A stretch of DNA of 54,577 nucleotides from CAZMLC01 sp964567125 (lineage in GTDB: Bacteria > Verrucomicrobiota > Kiritimatiellia > RFP12 > UBA1067). The position numbers were made by a program, and so were the translations under genes. The notes under the pieces are model-generated. The model worked only from the letters and a program-made list of their open reading frames with translations, did no database searches and had not been told where the DNA came from. This document shows positions 7,460 through 15,392 of this stretch, piece by piece. The first letter of the stretch is position 1. Each line of letters begins with the position of its first letter. The stretch spans positions 1 through 54,577 of the forward strand of contig CAZMLC010000010.1 of assembly GCA_964567125.1 (NCBI GenBank). The letters are read 5' to 3'.

Positions 7460-9079
7460 ATGCGTTGGGTTTCGCTTGCATGTGCGTGTGTGGTTGCTCT
7501 GGGGGGTGTTGGCTCAAGTCGGGGCGAGTTGATTCACGTGGGAACTTTGGAGTCGGCGAGTCCGCAGTCGGTTGTTGATTCGATCGTCGCGTTCGCCAAT
7601 CGGTCGACGATTGAACTGAACACGCTGGAAGCGCAGAAACACGTGGTGCAGTTTCTCAAGATGCCGACGTTGGACGGCGCTGATCTGAAGGGCCCTATGC
7701 GCGGGTACATGCTGACGGATCCGAAGATTCTGACGAACGCGTTCGATTTCATTTTCCTGAATGAACTGCCGATTGCCAAGGAGGGCATGCCGATTCAGCG
7801 TGCGCTGGCGAATAATTATGCACGGGAAGGCGTTGTTGAGGGGATTACCTGCATGGCCAACCCGTTAAACGCGATGGCGCCGGCAGCGCTGTACTGCTTA
7901 GTCACCAATCAGCGGGCCTGGGTGTCGGTCTCGTTCGATGCGGTGCGCTGGGCGCAGGTCAGCGGGCTGATCAACTCCAATCCGCCGCCTGTGCGGCCTG
8001 CGGGCGAAATCGCGGTTGAACTGAATCCGCTGAAATGCCAGAAGGCCTATCCGCAGGAATTCAAGTCGATCTTTCAGCCGTGGTGCGCAACACAAAATCC
8101 GCGGGCCGCGCCCAAGCCGTTGCAGGTGAATGTGACGATTTCAGGAACAGGCGTCCGGTTGGCCTCAACGATTTTTCCGCTTGCGGATTCCCTGTGGGCC
8201 ACCATGGCGCAACGCGATCCGGCTGCGGTCGATGCGCTCATGCGGTATGTGCCGGAACATGCGTTCGCGTCGTTCTTTTACGGCGAAAACCTGATGGTCC
8301 GGGATACGTCCACGCGAACCGGGGTCTTTTTGACAAACCTGCCGTTGCTGAAAGAACGCGTCGTCTATCTGGCGCCGACAAAAAACAATCAGGGCTTTGT
8401 GCTGGTTCAGATTGCCCGGTTGTCCGCAGATGCGGATCTGGCGAAAATCTGCACGCTGCTGGACGGGGCTGCGGTGGGGAGTCAGCTGGTCTTAAAGCGG
8501 ATGGCGGCGCGCAAAGAGGGGGCGCAGGCGATCGAGCGTTTTTCCTTTGCGGAATATACAGGAAAGGCGACCCAGAGCAACGCGGGATTTTTAGAACAGG
8601 GAATCGAATTCGTGACGCCTCTCTTCCGGCAGGGGATACTTGAGGTCATGGTCAAGAACGACCTTCTGATTTGGGCGGTCGCATCGGAATCCTCGGTGCG
8701 TACGGAGATGATGTTTCTGCCGGGGGCGGCTGCGGTGAAGACGGTTGCGCAGCGCATTCAGGCGCAGAATGAGACGTTAAAGGGGCTGCCTGTTGCGGGC
8801 TTCGAGCTTTCCGCGGTTGCGCTCTTCAGACATCTCGTCTCGATTTTGCCGGGATCGAAACCGGAGCATGTGCGGCTCTTTCCTGTCAACAACTATCCTG
8901 CGTATGGCGGGATGACGGTGGATGCATCGGGACGCGTCATGGTCAGCGGATTTGTGCACCCGGCTGAAATTGCCGCGTTGCTGCGCGTCAATCGCGACGG
9001 ACGTGAAGTGTTGCAGGATCTGCTCTTTATGATGATGACGCTGCAACTGCAGCGGCCAGCGGAGCCGCAGAAAAAATAG
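7460..9079 (+). CDS. Secreted protein of unknown function
   Basis: This 539-residue protein has a signal peptide (about residues 1-22) and no other transmembrane segment, so it is predicted to be periplasmic or surface-exposed. I do not recognise a family. The sequence is evenly mixed, with few cysteines and no metal-site motif, and ends in a polar PAEPQKK tail. The start directly abuts the stop of the lipoprotein gene, with a GGAGA ribosome binding site inside that gene's end. An envelope complex of the two is a reasonable guess. Confidence 0.6.
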   Translation: MRWVSLACACVVALGGVGSSRGELIHVGTLESASPQSVVDSIVAFANRSTIELNTLEAQKHVVQFLKMPTLDGADLKGPMRGYMLTDPKILTNAFDFIFLNELPIAKEGMPIQRALANNYAREGVVEGITCMANPLNAMAPAALYCLVTNQRAWVSVSFDAVRWAQVSGLINSNPPPVRPAGEIAVELNPLKCQKAYPQEFKSIFQPWCATQNPRAAPKPLQVNVTISGTGVRLASTIFPLADSLWATMAQRDPAAVDALMRYVPEHAFASFFYGENLMVRDTSTRTGVFLTNLPLLKERVVYLAPTKNNQGFVLVQIARLSADADLAKICTLLDGAAVGSQLVLKRMAARKEGAQAIERFSFAEYTGKATQSNAGFLEQGIEFVTPLFRQGILEVMVKNDLLIWAVASESSVRTEMMFLPGAAAVKTVAQRIQAQNETLKGLPVAGFELSAVALFRHLVSILPGSKPEHVRLFPVNNYPAYGGMTVDASGRVMVSGFVHPAEIAALLRVNRDGREVLQDLLFMMMTLQLQRPAEPQKK

Positions 9080-9139
9080 GTGCGCGCGTACGTGAAGAGA
9101 TACTCTGCGAATTGTTCGTCTGTGTGAGGAAAAAACCAC

Positions 9140-9168
9140 TGGCAAACGGCCTCTTTTTTCGGTATAGT
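9140..9168 (+). promoter_or_regulatory. Candidate promoter for the lone V-ATPase K gene
   Basis: TGGCAA (9140-9145), a 17-base spacer and TATAGT (9163-9168) precede the ATG at 9207 by about 38 bases. With the terminator at 9698-9737, this makes the gene its own transcription unit. Confidence 0.45.
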
Positions 9169-9206
9169 AAACGCAATAAATAAACCAGCAAGGGATGAGG
9201 TTTTTC

Positions 9207-9671
9207 ATGGATACAGCAACAGTTGCAGTCGTTAATCAGGCGTTTGGTATTGCCGGAGCCGTAACCTGTTTGGCCTTGAGCGCTGCAGGGTCAGCGTTGG
9301 GGACGGGTGTCGCAGCCGCATCCGCGGTCGGGGCGTGGAAGAAGTGTTATGCGCAGAACAAGCAGGCACCCTTTTTGTTGCTGTCGTTCGTCGGTGCGCC
9401 GATTACCCAGACGCTGTACGGCATGATTCTGATGTTCACCATGTTCGGCAAGGCGCAGGTCGGTATTCCGCTCCTGATCCTCGGTGCATTCGCCGGTTTG
9501 GCGATTGGGCTTTCCGCCTATTATCAGGGTCGCGCAGGTGCCGCAGCTGCGGATGCGCAGGCTGAAACGGGACAGGGCCTGACGAACTATCTGGCGGCCC
9601 TCGGCATCATTGAAACCACGGCGATTTTCACCATGGTCTTCACGCTGATTGCGGTTGGCAAAATCGGGTGA
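9207..9671 (+). CDS. V-type ATP synthase subunit K (duplicated proteolipid)
   Basis: This 154-residue membrane protein has four predicted helices from two fused c-type hairpins, as in NtpK/AtpK rotors. Each hairpin begins with a glycine/alanine-rich helix (SAAGSALGTGVAAASAVG; GAFAGLAIGLSAYYQG). Helix 4 carries the ion-binding glutamate in GIIETTAIF, while the equivalent place in helix 2 has glutamine (PITQTLYG), the usual one-carboxylate arrangement of V-type K. The start is set by AGGGATGAGG lying just before ATG 9207; an ATG at 9195 falls inside that ribosome binding site. No other V-ATPase gene is nearby, and the gene has its own promoter and terminator. The window also encodes a full F-type enzyme with its own c subunit. 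Confidence 0.85.
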   Translation: MDTATVAVVNQAFGIAGAVTCLALSAAGSALGTGVAAASAVGAWKKCYAQNKQAPFLLLSFVGAPITQTLYGMILMFTMFGKAQVGIPLLILGAFAGLAIGLSAYYQGRAGAAAADAQAETGQGLTNYLAALGIIETTAIFTMVFTLIAVGKIG

Positions 9672-9697
9672 TTCCGCGGTTTTTAACGCGCTGGGAT

Positions 9698-9737
9698 ACG
9701 AGGCTGGGACCTGTGGTGTTCCGGCCTCGTTTTTTTT
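9698..9737 (+). terminator. Rho-independent terminator after the K subunit gene
   Basis: ACGAGGCTGGGAC pairs with GTTCCGGCCTCGT around a 7-base loop, followed directly by a run of seven to eight T residues. It lies 26 bases after the stop codon. Confidence 0.9.
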
Positions 9738-9769
9738 GTTTAGCGCCCTCCTCAAAAAGGGATTTAGCA

Positions 9770-9798
9770 TTGACCTTATTCTTGAATGAGAGTATCTT
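9770..9798 (+). promoter_or_regulatory. Candidate promoter for the second exported oxidoreductase
   Basis: TTGACC (9770-9775), a 17-base spacer and TATCTT (9793-9798) lie between the upstream terminator and the ATG at 9867, leaving a leader of about 60 bases. Confidence 0.45.
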
Positions 9799-9866
9799 AC
9801 TCAAAACTGGTTTTTATTGAATAACGAGTGATTGCGTTGTTTAACACCACAAGGGGAATGAATCCA

Positions 9867-11222
9867 ATGAGTACATTGTCTCGTCGTTCGTTTATTTCGT
9901 CCGCAGCTGCGGGCGCAGCAGTATCGGCACTGCCGGGAATCATCCAGGCGCAGCAGGCGCCTTCCGCCAATGTGACCGGGGCTAACAGCCGCATCAATGT
10001 GGCGTGCGTAGGCTTTTCCGACCGCTTCCGTCAGTCGCTGCTGCCGGCATTCAAAGCGGCGCACAAGGAGTTGAATTTTGATATGGTCGCGCTGGCCGAT
10101 CTCTGGTCGATGCGGCGCGAAGAGGGCAAGGCTGAATTGGAGAAGCAGTTCAGTCACGGGATTGATCTCTATCGCAGCGATGTGGAGCTCTATGAGAAGG
10201 CTAAGAATGTGGATGCCGTGATCATTTCGACGGCGGACTTCCAGCATGCGCGGCATACGGTGCATGCCGTGAAAGCGGGCCGTGACACCTATTCGGAAAA
10301 GCCGCTCGCGGAAGACATGGATGCCGCTAATGCTGTGCTCGATGCTGTCAATGAAGCGCGCAAGACGAATCGCGGCGGTGCCGTGGTGCAGATCGGTTCG
10401 CAGCGCCGCAGCGGTGCGGCCTATCATGCGGCGAACGACTATATCCGCTCTGGTAAATTCGGCAATATCACCTATGTGGATCTTTGCTGGAATGTAAACC
10501 AGCCCAACCGCTGGCGGCGTCAGAAGACGGTGCCGCTGTTGAAAGAGGCGGACACGGATTGGAAGACTTGGCTGCTGGATCGTCCGGTGGTTCCGTTCGA
10601 TGCGCGCAAGTACCTTGAGTTCCGTCTCTTCTGGCCCTATTCTTCTGGTATTCCGGGGCAGTGGATGTGCCATCAGATCGATACGGTCTCCTGGTTCACG
10701 GGCTTCAATTTCCCGCGCAACACGGTTTCGAATGGCGGCATCTATGCATGGCAGGACGGTCGCGCCAGCTGCGATACCTTCACCACGGTGATGGAGTTCG
10801 GTCCTGAGGACGACACCAAGAAGGGCTTCCAGGTGGTCTTCAGTTCGCGGCAGACCAATGCGGCGCGCGGCAACGTTGAAAATTATCACTCCACCAAAGG
10901 CACGATCGACCTCATCAAGGGCACGGTCTCCGATGATGGCGTGGAGGGTCGTAAAAAAGCAACGTGTGAAAAACTTTCGACGGCTGAGGCCGCAACGACG
11001 GCTGCCAATACAGGGTCAGATCCTCTGACTGGCGCGCACATGCGCAACTGGATGGAATCCGTGCGTGCACGCAAACAGCCGAATGCTCCGATCGAAGCGG
11101 GGTATAACCATGCCGTGGCCTTGATCATGGCCAATGCCGCATTGCAGACCGGGCAGAAGGCGACCTTTGACAAGGCGCTGCGTCAGGTGGTCGCAGGCGG
11201 TAAGGTCTTCAAGGGATATTGA
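9867..11222 (+). CDS. Tat-exported Gfo/Idh/MocA family oxidoreductase
   Basis: This 451-residue protein has a twin-arginine signal (LSRRSFISSAAAG, about residues 4-16). The N-terminal Rossmann domain contains the motif EKPLAEDMD with the catalytic lysine. The rest matches the secreted Gfo/Idh/MocA subfamily common in Planctomycetes and Lentisphaerota, including the HQIDTVSWF stretch with its likely substrate histidine. The dinucleotide loop is atypical: VACVGFSDRFRQS, not GxGxxG. The start at 9867 is preferred to in-frame ATGs at 9828 and 9858 because of the spaced AAGGGGA site. The next gene begins just after its stop, so the pair acts together. Confidence 0.85.
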   Translation: MSTLSRRSFISSAAAGAAVSALPGIIQAQQAPSANVTGANSRINVACVGFSDRFRQSLLPAFKAAHKELNFDMVALADLWSMRREEGKAELEKQFSHGIDLYRSDVELYEKAKNVDAVIISTADFQHARHTVHAVKAGRDTYSEKPLAEDMDAANAVLDAVNEARKTNRGGAVVQIGSQRRSGAAYHAANDYIRSGKFGNITYVDLCWNVNQPNRWRRQKTVPLLKEADTDWKTWLLDRPVVPFDARKYLEFRLFWPYSSGIPGQWMCHQIDTVSWFTGFNFPRNTVSNGGIYAWQDGRASCDTFTTVMEFGPEDDTKKGFQVVFSSRQTNAARGNVENYHSTKGTIDLIKGTVSDDGVEGRKKATCEKLSTAEAATTAANTGSDPLTGAHMRNWMESVRARKQPNAPIEAGYNHAVALIMANAALQTGQKATFDKALRQVVAGGKVFKGY

Positions 11223-11224
11223 TC

Positions 11225-12550
11225 ATGAACAGGCTGAAACGATTCCTGATCCTCGGGTGCGGAGTGTTCAGCCTGATCGGCCAAGCCAAGGAACTGCCGC
11301 CGGAGAGGTGCGATGTGCTCGTGGTCGGTGGCGGTTCCGCAGGCATCTGCGCTGCGCTGCAAAGCGCGCGCGCAGGTGCCAAGACTGTCCTGGTGGAGAT
11401 GGCGCATCAAGTGGGCGGAGCAACGACTACGGGCGGCGTCAACTTCCCAGGGCTTTTTCATGCATGGGGCCGACAGGTGATCGATGGTATTGGCTGGTCG
11501 CTGGTGACCAACACCGTGGCGTTGGCCGGAGGCCGTCTGCCTGATTTTACGCAGCCGACAGGACGCAACCATCCGAAACATCAGGTCACGGTGAACATCC
11601 CGCTTTTCGTCGCACTGGCCGAGGAGGCCTTGCTGCAGTCCGCGGTCACGATTCACTATCACGAAGCGCCATTGCGCGTGACAGCCGCGCCGGATGGCTG
11701 GCAGGTGCAGACCGCGGTGATGGGCGATACGCGGATGATCCAGTGCAAGCAGCTGGTGGATTGCACGGGCAATGCCGCAGTTGTCGATCTTGCCGGATTT
11801 GCGCGTCAGCGCGGCGAGGAACGTCAGCCGGGATCGTTTTACTATCAGCTTAAACTCAACACGGATCTGGTCACGATCGACCGGAAGGATTTGGAGCAGC
11901 GGTTTAAGGATGCGGTGGCTGCGGGCCGCGTCGAACGCGCGGATGCCCGCTGGGGTATCTATCACCATCTGCAGGTTGGTGGAAACGTGGGAAACTACGT
12001 GAATGGCGCCGACAACTCAACCGGGGATCTGCGGACCCAGACCAATCTGCGCGGACGCGCCTCCATGCTTCGGCTCTATCGTTTTTTGAAGAGCGTGCCG
12101 GGACTGGAGAAAATCAGTCTTGAAGCCATGGCGCCTGAAGTTGGCATCCGTGAAACATATCGCATTGTCGGCGAGTATGAATTAACACGCGACGATTATG
12201 TTTCCGGAAAAGTCTGGGAGGATTCCCTTTGTTATGCGTTTTATCCGATTGATCTGCACGATCCGCGTGCGGGCGTTGCGCCTGCGCATTTGAAGGAGGG
12301 TATCGTGGCAACGGTGCCGGTACGGGCCTTGGTGCCGAAAGGCAGCGCACGGTTGATCGTGGCTGGCCGCTGTGTGAGCAGCGACCGTCTGGCGAACTCC
12401 GCCTTACGCGTGCAGGCAAGCTGCATGGCCATGGGACAGGTTGCAGGCGCGGTCGCGGCGGTTGCCGCCAAAGAGAATGTTACGCCGCTGAAGGTCTCGC
12501 TGCCTGCGGTGCGCGCGGTGCTGCGTCAGCACGGTGCGCTTATACCGTGA
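11225..12550 (+). CDS. FAD-dependent oxidoreductase (FAD_oxidored family)
   Basis: This 441-residue protein has an N-terminal hydrophobic segment (RFLILGCGVFSLIGQA), probably a signal peptide. It is followed by a Rossmann FAD-binding loop (VLVVGGGSAGICAAL, about residues 31-45), GGATTTGGVN, the mid-protein VDCTGNAAVV and the C-terminal FAD-contact segment (IVAGRCVSSDRLANSALRVQ). This is the architecture of secreted FAD-dependent oxidoreductases often placed beside Gfo/Idh/MocA and glycoside hydrolase genes in PVC genomes; substrates are mostly unknown. The start is two bases after the stop of the preceding oxidoreductase, with AGGGAT as ribosome binding site. Its last 11 bases overlap the end of convergent thiE. 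Confidence 0.85.
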   Translation: MNRLKRFLILGCGVFSLIGQAKELPPERCDVLVVGGGSAGICAALQSARAGAKTVLVEMAHQVGGATTTGGVNFPGLFHAWGRQVIDGIGWSLVTNTVALAGGRLPDFTQPTGRNHPKHQVTVNIPLFVALAEEALLQSAVTIHYHEAPLRVTAAPDGWQVQTAVMGDTRMIQCKQLVDCTGNAAVVDLAGFARQRGEERQPGSFYYQLKLNTDLVTIDRKDLEQRFKDAVAAGRVERADARWGIYHHLQVGGNVGNYVNGADNSTGDLRTQTNLRGRASMLRLYRFLKSVPGLEKISLEAMAPEVGIRETYRIVGEYELTRDDYVSGKVWEDSLCYAFYPIDLHDPRAGVAPAHLKEGIVATVPVRALVPKGSARLIVAGRCVSSDRLANSALRVQASCMAMGQVAGAVAAVAAKENVTPLKVSLPAVRAVLRQHGALIP

Positions 12551-13160
12551 ACCAGGCGTCGTGCAAACGACGGATTGCGTCAAAGGGCGCGGGTGAGAGA
12601 CAGACCGGACGAACCACGCAGAAATTGATCGCGCCTGCGCGCCGTACATCGGGGATATTCGTTTCGTTGATGCCGCCGATCGCCACCGTGGTGAAGGGCG
12701 CGGACTGGATCATGCGTCCGGCCAGATCAGGTCCCAGTGCGGGATCGGGGATTTCTTTGGTCGGCGTCGCATAGACCGGACCGACGCCGCAATAATCAGG
12801 GGCGACCTCGGCCGCGCGTTGCGCCTGATCGGGATTGTGCGTGGAAAGTCCGAAAATGTTCAACTCCGGAAACTGCTTTCTGGCCTCTGTCAGAGGCATG
12901 TCATCCTGACCAAGGTGAACACCATCCGCTTCCGCTTCCGCGGCGAGCACGGGATCGTCGTTCACAATAAAACGGGTGGATGAACCGCGCGTGATGCTGC
13001 GCAAATTGCGGGCATGTTCCAGAATGATGGCGCGGGGAGTCTTCTTCATGCGCAGCTGAATGTAGCGCAGATTGGCCTTTACGGCGGCTTCCGCACACGT
13101 TTCATAGGAAGTCACCGGATTGGTGATCACCAGATAAAGTCCAAACTGTTCAATGGCCAT
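12540..13160 (-). CDS. thiE: Thiamine-phosphate synthase
   Basis: This 206-residue TIM-barrel enzyme joins the pyrimidine (HMP-PP) and thiazole (THZ-P) halves of thiamine. Family motifs are in order: IQLRMK for pyrophosphate binding, DGVHLGQDDMP, GLSTHN, YCGVGPVYATPTK, AIGGI near the phosphate site, and a C-terminal VVRPV. The usual Arg-Glu-Lys of the first motif is Arg-Met-Lys here. The ATG at 13160 is chosen over the longer frame to 13193 because the enzyme fold starts there and AAAGGAT lies 8 bases upstream. No other thiamine gene or THI-box riboswitch is visible around it. Confidence 0.9.
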   Translation of the reverse strand: MAIEQFGLYLVITNPVTSYETCAEAAVKANLRYIQLRMKKTPRAIILEHARNLRSITRGSSTRFIVNDDPVLAAEAEADGVHLGQDDMPLTEARKQFPELNIFGLSTHNPDQAQRAAEVAPDYCGVGPVYATPTKEIPDPALGPDLAGRMIQSAPFTTVAIGGINETNIPDVRRAGAINFCVVRPVCLSPAPFDAIRRLHDAWFTV

Positions 13161-13248
13161 GCCCACGATCCTTTCATCCTTTTTTGCAAGCACGATACCT
13201 TATCACGCCTTTGCCGAAAATGAAAGCTTGTCTTGTGGCGCTGTTTTT

Positions 13249-13279
13249 TTGAGAATTGCAAAATAATCCTAGATATACT
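13249..13279 (+). promoter_or_regulatory. Weak candidate promoter for the LRR protein gene
   Basis: TTGAGA (13249-13254) and TATACT (13274-13279) are good boxes, but the spacer is 19 bases, longer than optimal. The 13161-13442 interval holds nothing else I can identify apart from the ribosome binding site AAAGGAG at 13430-13436. Confidence 0.3.
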
Positions 13280-13442
13280 ATTCTGTCAATCATGTAAGAA
13301 ATTTGGAATGCGGCTTTGGCAGGTCTGCATCCCGTCGCGGCTGGAGCAGTGCCTCCTGGTGCGCGAGCGACTTCATATGTAAAACGGATGAACGCGGTAT
13401 AGAAACGGGGTATTGTATACCTGTTCAATAAAGGAGTAAGAC

Positions 13443-14393
13443 ATGTCTCGTACGCATTGGCGGCGCGACTTGGAACGCGTGTTTGCGTGGGCTCTTTGTG
13501 CGACTTTTCTTATGGGGAGTGTTCAAAGGGCGTTGGGGCAATCCGCGCCGCAGCGCATTGATAAACATGAGCAGGACGATGCGTTGCGGGAAAATGCACG
13601 AACGAATGGATGGTTTGTGTATGCGCCTGTTGGATCCGGCGTGAGCCTGCTGGCCTATGTTGGCCCCTCTTCCGCGCAGCTGGAGATCCCTGCGCAGATC
13701 AACGGGGCACCCGTGCAACGGATTGGACCGCGCGCCTTTTACAAAGGGGGTTTCCAGACCGTAGCCATACCGGACTCCGTGCAGGCGATCGGCGCATTCG
13801 CGTTTGGTGAATGCACGAATCTCACCTGCATCACGTTGCCGGCTAAGCTGGAAAAAATCGATGATTTTTCGTTTTTGAATTGCACCCGCTTGGAGCGCGT
13901 GATCGTCAGCGCCGAGGTTGAGTCGATCGGTAAGATGGCGTTTGCCGGATGCGAGCGGTTGGCTGAGATCAACTTTCCTGACCGATTGCATCACATTGCG
14001 GATGGGGCCTTTATTCAAACCAAGCTGACTCAGATCAATGCGCCAGCATCGCTGGACGATGTCGGCGTAGGCGCTTTTGCGCAGTGTGCCCAGCTCACCA
14101 ACGTTGTCTTCGGTGCTTCCGGGGTGACGCTGCAGGCCAACGCGTTTGGCGAATGCACGCGGCTATCGACTGTGACTTTTTTAGGAACCGTACGCAAGAT
14201 CGGCGTGCTCGCCTTCACCGGATGCCCGGCCCTTCAGCGGGTCCGTTTTAAGATACCGACCTTTCGGATCATGGATCCGACGGCAGTCAAGGACAGTCCG
14301 CACGTCAATTTTTATCAGCTCTCCAAAGAGGGCGATGTCAAATTGGAACGCGTGACCCTCTTTATGAAAGAGGATCAGAGAACGTGTCGATGA
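13443..14393 (+). CDS. Secreted BspA-type leucine-rich repeat protein
   Basis: This 316-residue protein has a signal peptide (about residues 1-31). From about residue 80 it carries consecutive LRR_5 (BspA/TpLRR) repeats of roughly 23 residues, each with a pattern like IGxxAFxxCxxLxxVxxP. Clear copies are at AIGAFAFGECTNLTCITLP, SIGKMAFAGCERLAEINFP and KIGVLAFTGCPALQRVRF. Such repeats form curved surfaces for protein or glycan binding outside the cell. No sortase, type IX or anchoring signal is visible. The ribosome binding site AAAGGAG lies 6 bases before the ATG. The gene stands alone and converges with the propeller gene downstream. Confidence 0.85.
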   Translation: MSRTHWRRDLERVFAWALCATFLMGSVQRALGQSAPQRIDKHEQDDALRENARTNGWFVYAPVGSGVSLLAYVGPSSAQLEIPAQINGAPVQRIGPRAFYKGGFQTVAIPDSVQAIGAFAFGECTNLTCITLPAKLEKIDDFSFLNCTRLERVIVSAEVESIGKMAFAGCERLAEINFPDRLHHIADGAFIQTKLTQINAPASLDDVGVGAFAQCAQLTNVVFGASGVTLQANAFGECTRLSTVTFLGTVRKIGVLAFTGCPALQRVRFKIPTFRIMDPTAVKDSPHVNFYQLSKEGDVKLERVTLFMKEDQRTCR

Positions 14394-14453
14394 GAAAATT
14401 TGCATAGACGGGACGTCGCAAAGCGACATCCGCGTCAGGTGAATCGGTGGGTA

Positions 14454-15374
14454 TTAATGCACGCAGGTGGGGTCGAGCGGTTCACCCTTTTCATTGAGCG
14501 GATGCACGCTGGAAATCGTTTTGAATGCCGCATGATCGGCATATGACCAGACGATCTTCTTGTCGCGCGTGATTTCGAAGAGATGCGGCGACTTACCCAG
14601 GTGGCCGTGTCCGATCCAGCTCGAAATGAGCAGGTTGCCATTCGGGAGCAGGAAGAATCCAGTGCAGAATTTCATTGGATGGGGTTCCGGCTGGCCTTGG
14701 CCCAGGAGGTCGGCGTTCTTGACCGACCAGACGATCGTCTTGTCGGGCGCGATCTCTGCGACAGCGGCCTTATCATTTTCACCAAACGCGGCGAGCGTGT
14801 TGCCATTTTTCAGACGTACAGCCTGGTAGACGGCGCCCATGGCGGGATCGTTGAAGAACCAGACGACTTCGCCTTTATCGTTGTATTCCTTGAGCTTTCC
14901 GCCCATATGTCCGACCAGATAGGTGCCCTGCGGTGTTTTGCGTGCACCGCGCATGAATCCATGACCGGCAGGCGCTTTGCCCAGTTTGATTTCTTTCGCA
15001 ATGGTTTTGTCCGGCTTCAGCTCAAGCAGGCGTGCGGCTGAGCATTCCGCGACGAGGTAATTTCCGTTGTCGAGTTTCTGCGTTGAATAGATCTCCGGCT
15101 TTTCAGGAGGTTGATAACTGAAACATTCGGTATGGGTGTCGCGGGTGATTTCTTGGATGCCGTTGAAGGTCGTGTAAAGGATACTGTTCTTGAAGACCCA
15201 GATATCGCCGACCTGTTTGATGGGTTGTGTTTTCCATGAGACCTTGCCATCGGCTTCAACCTTGGCGATGTAGCCATCGCTGAAGACGTAGAAGGCTTTC
15301 CCCTTCATGTAGGAGGACTGGGCGTACGCGGAGGTTAGAAAACCCAGCGCGACGAGTGTGATGATTTTTTTCAT
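14454..15374 (-). CDS. Secreted beta-propeller (PQQ/arylsulfotransferase-like) protein
   Basis: This 306-residue protein has a signal peptide (about residues 1-18). Repeated blades follow, with motifs such as DGKVSWKTQ, KGEVVWFF and DKTIVWSV, each ending in a Trp-containing strand, as in PQQ-like and arylsulfotransferase-type propellers. The pattern DGNYLVAE / NGNTLAAF / NGNLLISS recurs every 40-50 residues. No catalytic histidine motif stands out, so binding rather than catalysis is as likely. It is the last gene of the xseB-amidase-propeller set: the amidase stop lies 18 bases upstream and AAGGA precedes the ATG. A role in envelope assembly is inferred from the position only. Confidence 0.6.
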   Translation of the reverse strand: MKKIITLVALGFLTSAYAQSSYMKGKAFYVFSDGYIAKVEADGKVSWKTQPIKQVGDIWVFKNSILYTTFNGIQEITRDTHTECFSYQPPEKPEIYSTQKLDNGNYLVAECSAARLLELKPDKTIAKEIKLGKAPAGHGFMRGARKTPQGTYLVGHMGGKLKEYNDKGEVVWFFNDPAMGAVYQAVRLKNGNTLAAFGENDKAAVAEIAPDKTIVWSVKNADLLGQGQPEPHPMKFCTGFFLLPNGNLLISSWIGHGHLGKSPHLFEITRDKKIVWSYADHAAFKTISSVHPLNEKGEPLDPTCVH

Positions 15375-15392
15375 ATGGATCCTTGTTGCGTG

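Noticed and set aside
13161..13442. Possible thiamine riboswitch next to thiE
   Set aside because: No THI-box core sequence (CUGAGA followed by ACCUGAUC) is seen on either strand upstream of thiE.
14415..14427. Hairpin GTCGC-AAA-GCGAC between the convergent LRR and propeller genes
   Set aside because: The stem is short and has no T-run on either strand, so a terminator cannot be supported.
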